From an uncultured Succinivibrionaceae bacterium (GTDB lineage Bacteria > Pseudomonadota > Gammaproteobacteria > Enterobacterales > Succinivibrionaceae): a stretch of 28,484 nucleotides of DNA. Below, piece after piece: positions 24,564 to 28,484 of this stretch; the first letter of the stretch is position 1, and the number at the start of each line of letters is the position of its first letter. A model generated the notes under the pieces. The model did not search any database. It was not told the origin of the DNA and saw only the letters and a program-made list of their open reading frames with translations. The position numbers were made by a program, and so were the translations under genes. The DNA is taken from contig UQCV01000024.1 in assembly GCA_900539665.1 (NCBI GenBank), positions 1 to 28,484 of the forward strand, given 5' to 3'.

Positions 24564-25352
24564 ATGGCTTTTTTTAAACATACCATTATTTCTGTTATGA
24601 CCGTATGCGGTCTTTGTGCCACCTTTAATGCGGAAGCTGCCACTTTTAAAGCCCCAAAGAATTACACCATCATCATGGCTGATGGCGCCAAAGTTGGTAG
24701 CGCCTTTTCTTCTGTGCGAGAATTAACTTTAGACGCTGGTAGACACCAGATTATGGTACTCTTTAAAGGTAAATTCAAAAAAGGAACAGACCGCATCCTA
24801 ACTTCTGCAAGTAACCCTATCGTTATTAATATTCCAAACATGGCGGCAGATGATGAGTATTCTTTTACTTATCCACGTATTTATAACTATGATGATGCGC
24901 AGGATTTTGCTGATAAGCAAGTTATCACTTTAACTAACCATGGTAACAACACCACTAACGAACAAGTAAGTTACTTTATCCTTCAATCTGAAAAAGGCTT
25001 CCAGCTTGACCGTAACTTTAAAGATGAATTAGCTTCTTTAGGTTTACTTTACGTTGCTCCAAAGAATGTTCAAACAGCAACTAAAAAAGAAGACACTTTG
25101 AAAAAATGTCGCGATTCAAATATGCAAGACTGCCCGCAAGTAGTCGTATCTCCAGCTAATACTTCAAACAACAAGGTTGCAGTAGCTGTTCCAACCAATG
25201 CAAATGTAACCATGAGTGATGAAGCCACTAAGGTTGCGCTTAACAACCCTAACGTAAACCAAGGCGTGTTTGAAGGCTTGAAATCAATTTACAACAGTGC
25301 AGATCCTGCAACTAAGGCAGCCTTTAAAGCCTGGATGGCAACTCAAAAGTAA
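24564..25352 (+). CDS. YccT/CsgI-like (DUF2057) exported protein
   Basis: 262 residues from the ATG at 24564. The signal peptide ends in NAEA (about residue 25). The middle (LTLDAGRHQIMVLFKGKF, then SNPIVINI) and the C-terminus (SADPATKAAFKAWMATQ) resemble E. coli YccT/CsgI, a periplasmic protein reported to restrain curli assembly. No curli genes lie in this window, so only the family is proposed. The fold of the family is mostly beta. AAAGAGAG lies about 10 bases before this ATG; a TTG three codons upstream would be only one base from it, so the ATG is preferred. The protein has two cysteines in a KKCRDSNMQDCP loop that could form a disulfide. Confidence 0.75.
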   Translation: MAFFKHTIISVMTVCGLCATFNAEAATFKAPKNYTIIMADGAKVGSAFSSVRELTLDAGRHQIMVLFKGKFKKGTDRILTSASNPIVINIPNMAADDEYSFTYPRIYNYDDAQDFADKQVITLTNHGNNTTNEQVSYFILQSEKGFQLDRNFKDELASLGLLYVAPKNVQTATKKEDTLKKCRDSNMQDCPQVVVSPANTSNNKVAVAVPTNANVTMSDEATKVALNNPNVNQGVFEGLKSIYNSADPATKAAFKAWMATQK

Positions 25353-26700
25353 AAATTAGCACGCTAATCCAAAAACATAGTAGCTAATACGTAAAAATAG
25401 GCCCGCCAAACAAATACGCGGGCCAAACCAAAAAACTTAGAGCCTAAACGTAAGCCTAACGTCGTAAACCACAAAGCTCAAAGCTCAAAGCTCCAAACCC
25501 AAAACGAAGAACCAAAAGCTAGAAGCTAAGTTCTTATTTTCCTAACCAAGCAACATCCTTAACGTTAAAATCGGATGAACAATTGCTATTCGTTGTCTGT
25601 TATCCGTTAACTGCTTTTGGTTGTCTGTTATCAACCACCAATCACCGCCTAGTAGCTACCAACTACCTACCACTAACCACCAAATATTGCCATAGCTACA
25701 ATAAAACCCAACTATGTAACGCCGGAAAATTCCTGTGCGCTTAGCTAAGATTTTTAAAAACTTGGTTACCTAGATAAAAATTTTTGTCAGTCACTAAATT
25801 TTGCGTTATTATCGAAGTTATCGGATTTTTTGATCGCATTCACATAAATGCGACTTATCCACCAAACATTAAAAACTTGGTGTGCAGAAGGTATAACGTA
25901 GCTCGGAATATTTAAAGCGTAAACGAAGATTTAAAACTTAACCATAATCTTTAATAGCCAGCTGTAATATACATCTGTTTTAACCACCCTTCGTAGCTTT
26001 CGCTCTTAAGGTTAATGACACCAAGCATACAAGCTTTAGCCACAATATAAACGTAAACATACAGCAACTAAAAATATTAGCGTACTTAGTGTTCCTAAAT
26101 TATTAGCTTCTAGATTATTAGCTTCTAGTTCTAGTTCGGCGTAAACAACTCTAACTTTAGTCTAGACTTTGTTTTACCGTTACCAACCTAAGTTTTACTA
26201 GCTGTAAGTTTAGTCTAGGTTTTATTGGCCCACGCGCAAGCTTGTTAGTTGGCTTTGCAAAGTAGCTGAATATGTTTTTCAGTCAAAAGCTCTGCCTTAA
26301 CCTCAAGGCTTTAAACGTAAGCCCCTAAAACTCTGTAGTTTCTTTAACACAACTTAGACTAAACCTACATAATAAATTCACTTTGGTAACTCTATAAAAG
26401 CAAAGGCAAAACCAAGGCAAGCTCAGGCTTAGGAAACATTGAGTTTTTGTTTTTACGCTTTATGGACTTATGGGGCATTGGGGATTCTTTAAAGCCAAGA
26501 ATCAAAGGGCAACAGAATCAAAGAGCAAGACTAAGCCCAAGCCTAAAACTAAGTATTTACTAAAGCTTAAAGTTACTAGAGTTACTAAAAAAGTTATGGT
26601 TCTAACTAACTTTTTTGTAAAGCATTTATCTTGTGGTAGCCAAACAAATAAACACATTCATCAGCATTTACAATCTACTATCAAAAACGGAGAAAAACTG
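25353..26700. other. spacer before the ArsB/NhaD-like transporter
   Basis: About 1.3 kb without a supported gene. Repeated words include three AAAGCTC units (about 25470-25492), GTTGTCTGTTATC twice (about 25591 and 25621), ATTAGCTTCTAG twice (about 26101-26128) and TTTAGTCTAG pairs. A 7-bp hairpin GGCCCGC/GCGGGCC lies at 25400-25424. Its T-run is on the minus strand, so it does not clearly end the upstream gene. From 26470 an open frame runs into the transporter but has the composition of the spacer. Confidence 0.5.
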
Positions 26701-27996
26701 ATGTCGAGACTCAAGTCACTTAACTTTAAACACTTCATTTGGATCGTTATTCCTACTCTCTTTTTAACCTTCCTGGCCGTGCTGACAACCAAAGCTTTTT
26801 TGCCGCCTGAATTCCATCCGGTCTTTACAGAGCTTACAGCGTTTGGTATTCGGTGGGAAATTATCATGTTTGCTGCCATGCTCATTAGTGTGGCCATCTT
26901 CTATAAACGCACTACAGACGTCGCTATTATCGGAACTACTCTCATAATCATCTACAAACTAATTTTTGTAGATGATTTTTTTCTTTCAACCTTAAGTAAT
27001 AGCGAATTTTGTACTCAATATTTAGAGCTTATAAACTTAGCCGGGATGTTGATGGGCTTTAATATCCTAGCCGATAACTTTGAACGCAGTGGGTTAACGG
27101 AACGTATTCCCAAATTCCTTCCGCACAATTATCTAAGCGGTTTTATTTTGCTGCTGTTTATCTTCATCATTTCTACCTTCTTAGATAACATTGCAGCGGC
27201 AATGATTGGTTTTTCTATTGCGTATGCCGTTTTCAGAAAAAAACTTCATATCGGTTATATTGTCGCAATTGTAGCTGCTTCTAATGCCGGTGGTTCAGGT
27301 TCCGTGGTTGGGGACACTACGACCACTCTTATGTGGATTGCCGGACAAGACCCTTTAAGCTTAACTCGCGCCTTTGTACCTGCAATTATCGCCTTTTTAA
27401 TCTTTGGGCTTATCAGTGCTAGACAGCAATACAAATGGTCTCCTATGGACGATTTTGCCCATAGTGTCCACCCACCTGTAGTAAAACGCCGTATATTTTT
27501 ATGCGTCACTATTTTAATGCTCTGCATTGCTGCTAACTATATCTTTAAGTTCCCAGCTTTAGGAATTTGGATTGCTATTTTTGTGGGCAAGTACTACACC
27601 GATATCGATTGGAAACTTTCTCCAGAAACAGTTAGTAGCACCGTATTCCTTTTGGTGATGGTATTTTCTGCCAATTTGATTCCTCTTAATGGCTTACCAG
27701 AACCAAGCACTATGTCTACCTTCTTAATGGGCTTGATTTCAGCGGTCTTTAATAACATTCCTCTAACTCAATTATGTTTATCTCAGGGTAACTATGATTG
27801 GGCATTACTATCGTTTGCTGTTGGTTTTGGGGGATCTTTGGTGTGGTTCGGTTCTTCTGCCGGGGTGGCCGTTTGCGACAAAGAACCTAAAGCTCGTTCC
27901 ATTGTTAGTTGGATGCGTTATGGCTGGCCTGTAGCTTTAGCTTACTGCGCCGCTTTTGGGATTTACATTATAGGAGAACGTCTTTTAGGGTACTAA
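26701..27996 (+). CDS. ArsB/NhaD-superfamily ion transporter (putative Na+/H+ antiporter)
   Basis: A polytopic inner-membrane protein of 431 residues, with about eleven hydrophobic stretches. LDNIAAAM (161-168), NAGGSGSVVGDTTTT (195-209) and SAVFNNIPL (347-355) are the paired re-entrant motifs of the ArsB/NhaD group. The middle one resembles NhaD's NAGGAWSPIGDVTTT, so sodium/proton antiport is the best guess. A dicarboxylate or arsenite anion transporter is possible. The ATG at 26701 with GGAG 8-11 bases upstream fits. The frame is open back to 26470, but that 77-codon extension is basic and low-complexity. No partner genes are nearby. Confidence 0.75.
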   Translation: MSRLKSLNFKHFIWIVIPTLFLTFLAVLTTKAFLPPEFHPVFTELTAFGIRWEIIMFAAMLISVAIFYKRTTDVAIIGTTLIIIYKLIFVDDFFLSTLSNSEFCTQYLELINLAGMLMGFNILADNFERSGLTERIPKFLPHNYLSGFILLLFIFIISTFLDNIAAAMIGFSIAYAVFRKKLHIGYIVAIVAASNAGGSGSVVGDTTTTLMWIAGQDPLSLTRAFVPAIIAFLIFGLISARQQYKWSPMDDFAHSVHPPVVKRRIFLCVTILMLCIAANYIFKFPALGIWIAIFVGKYYTDIDWKLSPETVSSTVFLLVMVFSANLIPLNGLPEPSTMSTFLMGLISAVFNNIPLTQLCLSQGNYDWALLSFAVGFGGSLVWFGSSAGVAVCDKEPKARSIVSWMRYGWPVALAYCAAFGIYIIGERLLGY

Positions 27997-28039
27997 GACC
28001 TACATAAGGCGCCCAAGGTAAAGTAGTAGTACTTTGTAA

Positions 28040-28087
28040 TAGTGCTTTTTTGGTAACAAGGCTTAGGCCTAAAACAAAAAAGCACTA
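28040..28087 (+). terminator. terminator-like hairpin after the transporter
   Basis: A perfect 13-bp stem TAGTGCTTTTTTG (28040-28052) pairs with CAAAAAAGCACTA (28075-28087), with a small inner hairpin AGGC/GCCT. It lies 44 bases past the stop. The T-run is inside the 5' arm and no T-run follows, so it may act better for the minus strand. Confidence 0.5.
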
Positions 28088-28358
28088 ACCTAAGTTCTCA
28101 CAATTCCTTATTAATATAAACTTAAACCACAAAATTATAGAAAATTAGGATGTTTTGGAACTAAAGAGCCCAAACCTTCTACCTCCCACCTGATAGCGTG
28201 CAAATTTCGGACAAACGGCGTGAGTTTTTCGCTGTAGACAGCGTGTCATTTTGCGCTTTAAAAAGTGCCGTACAAGAGCAAATAAAATTGAGGCAGTGCG
28301 ACCCTAATTTCTCAAGGCTAGTAGCCTCTCATATTCCACCCGTTCATAGGAGTGTTAG
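28088..28358. other. spacer at the right edge
   Basis: No gene is seen. It contains a small hairpin CGCTGT/ACAGCG near 28229-28243 and a trace AAATAAAATTGAGGC (about 28281) resembling, on the opposite strand, the element tail at 16471-16490. Confidence 0.4.
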
Positions 28359-28484
28359 TGCCAAACTGAAAATGTAGAAATTCGCCAAAGTGAAAATGTA
28401 GAAATGCGACTTTGAATACAAGCTTATATCCTTGCTCTTGGGCTTTTTTGTGGTTTTCTTCAGAGAAGTACACCTCATCGATAA
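28318..28484 (-). CDS. partial reading frame at the window edge
   Basis: A minus-strand frame enters from the right and ends at TAG (28318-28320). Its first part (IDEVYFSEENHKKAQEQGYK) looks like real protein, rich in charged helix-forming residues. The next part (FLHFHFGEFLHFQFG) is translated from the two 24-bp repeats and is probably not native. It could be the end of a transposition gene running into its element terminus. I do not recognise it, and no start is in the window. Confidence 0.3.
   Translation of the reverse strand, partial: IDEVYFSEENHKKAQEQGYKLVFKVAFLHFHFGEFLHFQFGTNTPMNGWNMRGY
28359..28407. mobile_element. possible IS21-type terminal repeats
   Basis: Two 24-bp direct repeats (28360-28383 and 28384-28407) share GCCAAA-TGAAAATGTAGAAAT and differ at a few bases. 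Repeated CCAAA-TGAAAAT-GTAG blocks next to a terminal TG (28359-28360) resemble the multiple terminal repeats of IS21-family elements as remembered. The element would extend right, beyond the window. Confidence 0.4.

Noticed and set aside
26470..26700. N-terminal extension of the transporter frame (77 codons)
   Set aside because: It is basic and low-complexity like the surrounding spacer, while the ATG at 26701 has a good ribosome-binding site and begins the typical membrane protein.

Overview
The window looks like a chromosomal segment of an AT-rich Gram-negative gammaproteobacterium. The evidence is a complete histidine operon in enteric order (hisG-D-C-B-H-A-F-IE, with fused hisB and hisIE), PgsA, FolE, NadA and ClcA sequences close to those of E. 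coli as I remember them, and three outer-membrane porins ending in Phe. The low GC, the long gene-poor spacers and the AAA-ATPase/PD-(D/E)XK protein would fit the Aeromonadales/Succinivibrionaceae, but that placement is inference. No search could be run.

Layout. Positions 1-3852 (+ strand) carry a small exported protein of unknown function, pgsA (phosphatidylglycerophosphate synthase) and clcA (H+/Cl- exchanger). Positions 4293-12110 (- strand) hold the his operon. It starts with an extended -10 promoter, a newly read leader peptide (hisL, four consecutive His codons) and a six-segment attenuator that ends in a terminator just before hisG. A second terminator-like hairpin follows hisG, and a spacer of about 210 bp separates hisD from hisC. 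The last gene, hisIE, keeps an intact cyclohydrolase half but appears to have lost the catalytic core of its pyrophosphohydrolase half.

Positions 12554-17937 (- strand) carry an AAA-ATPase-like/PD-(D/E)XK protein, an unknown membrane-anchored protein, folE and nadA. Between them lie what look like decayed right ends of IS200/IS605-type (TnpB) elements. Positions 18268-22403 (- strand) hold three tandem porin paralogues, two of them with strong terminators. Positions 22404-24563 form an unusually long, apparently gene-free spacer with short degenerate tandem repeats. Positions 24564-27996 (+ strand) encode a YccT/CsgI-like (DUF2057) exported protein and an ArsB/NhaD-superfamily transporter. 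The right edge shows two 24-bp direct repeats that resemble an IS21-type end, plus a partial reading frame.

Working together: the his genes form a complete route from PRPP/ATP to histidine, apart from doubt over the HisE step, with translation-coupled attenuation reading His-tRNA charging. FolE, NadA and PgsA are housekeeping enzymes for folate/pterin, NAD and phospholipid synthesis. The porins and the two ion transporters serve the cell envelope. The most distinctive features are the six-segment his attenuator, the degenerate HisE domain, the internal his terminator and the repeat-rich spacers with mobile-element fossils.
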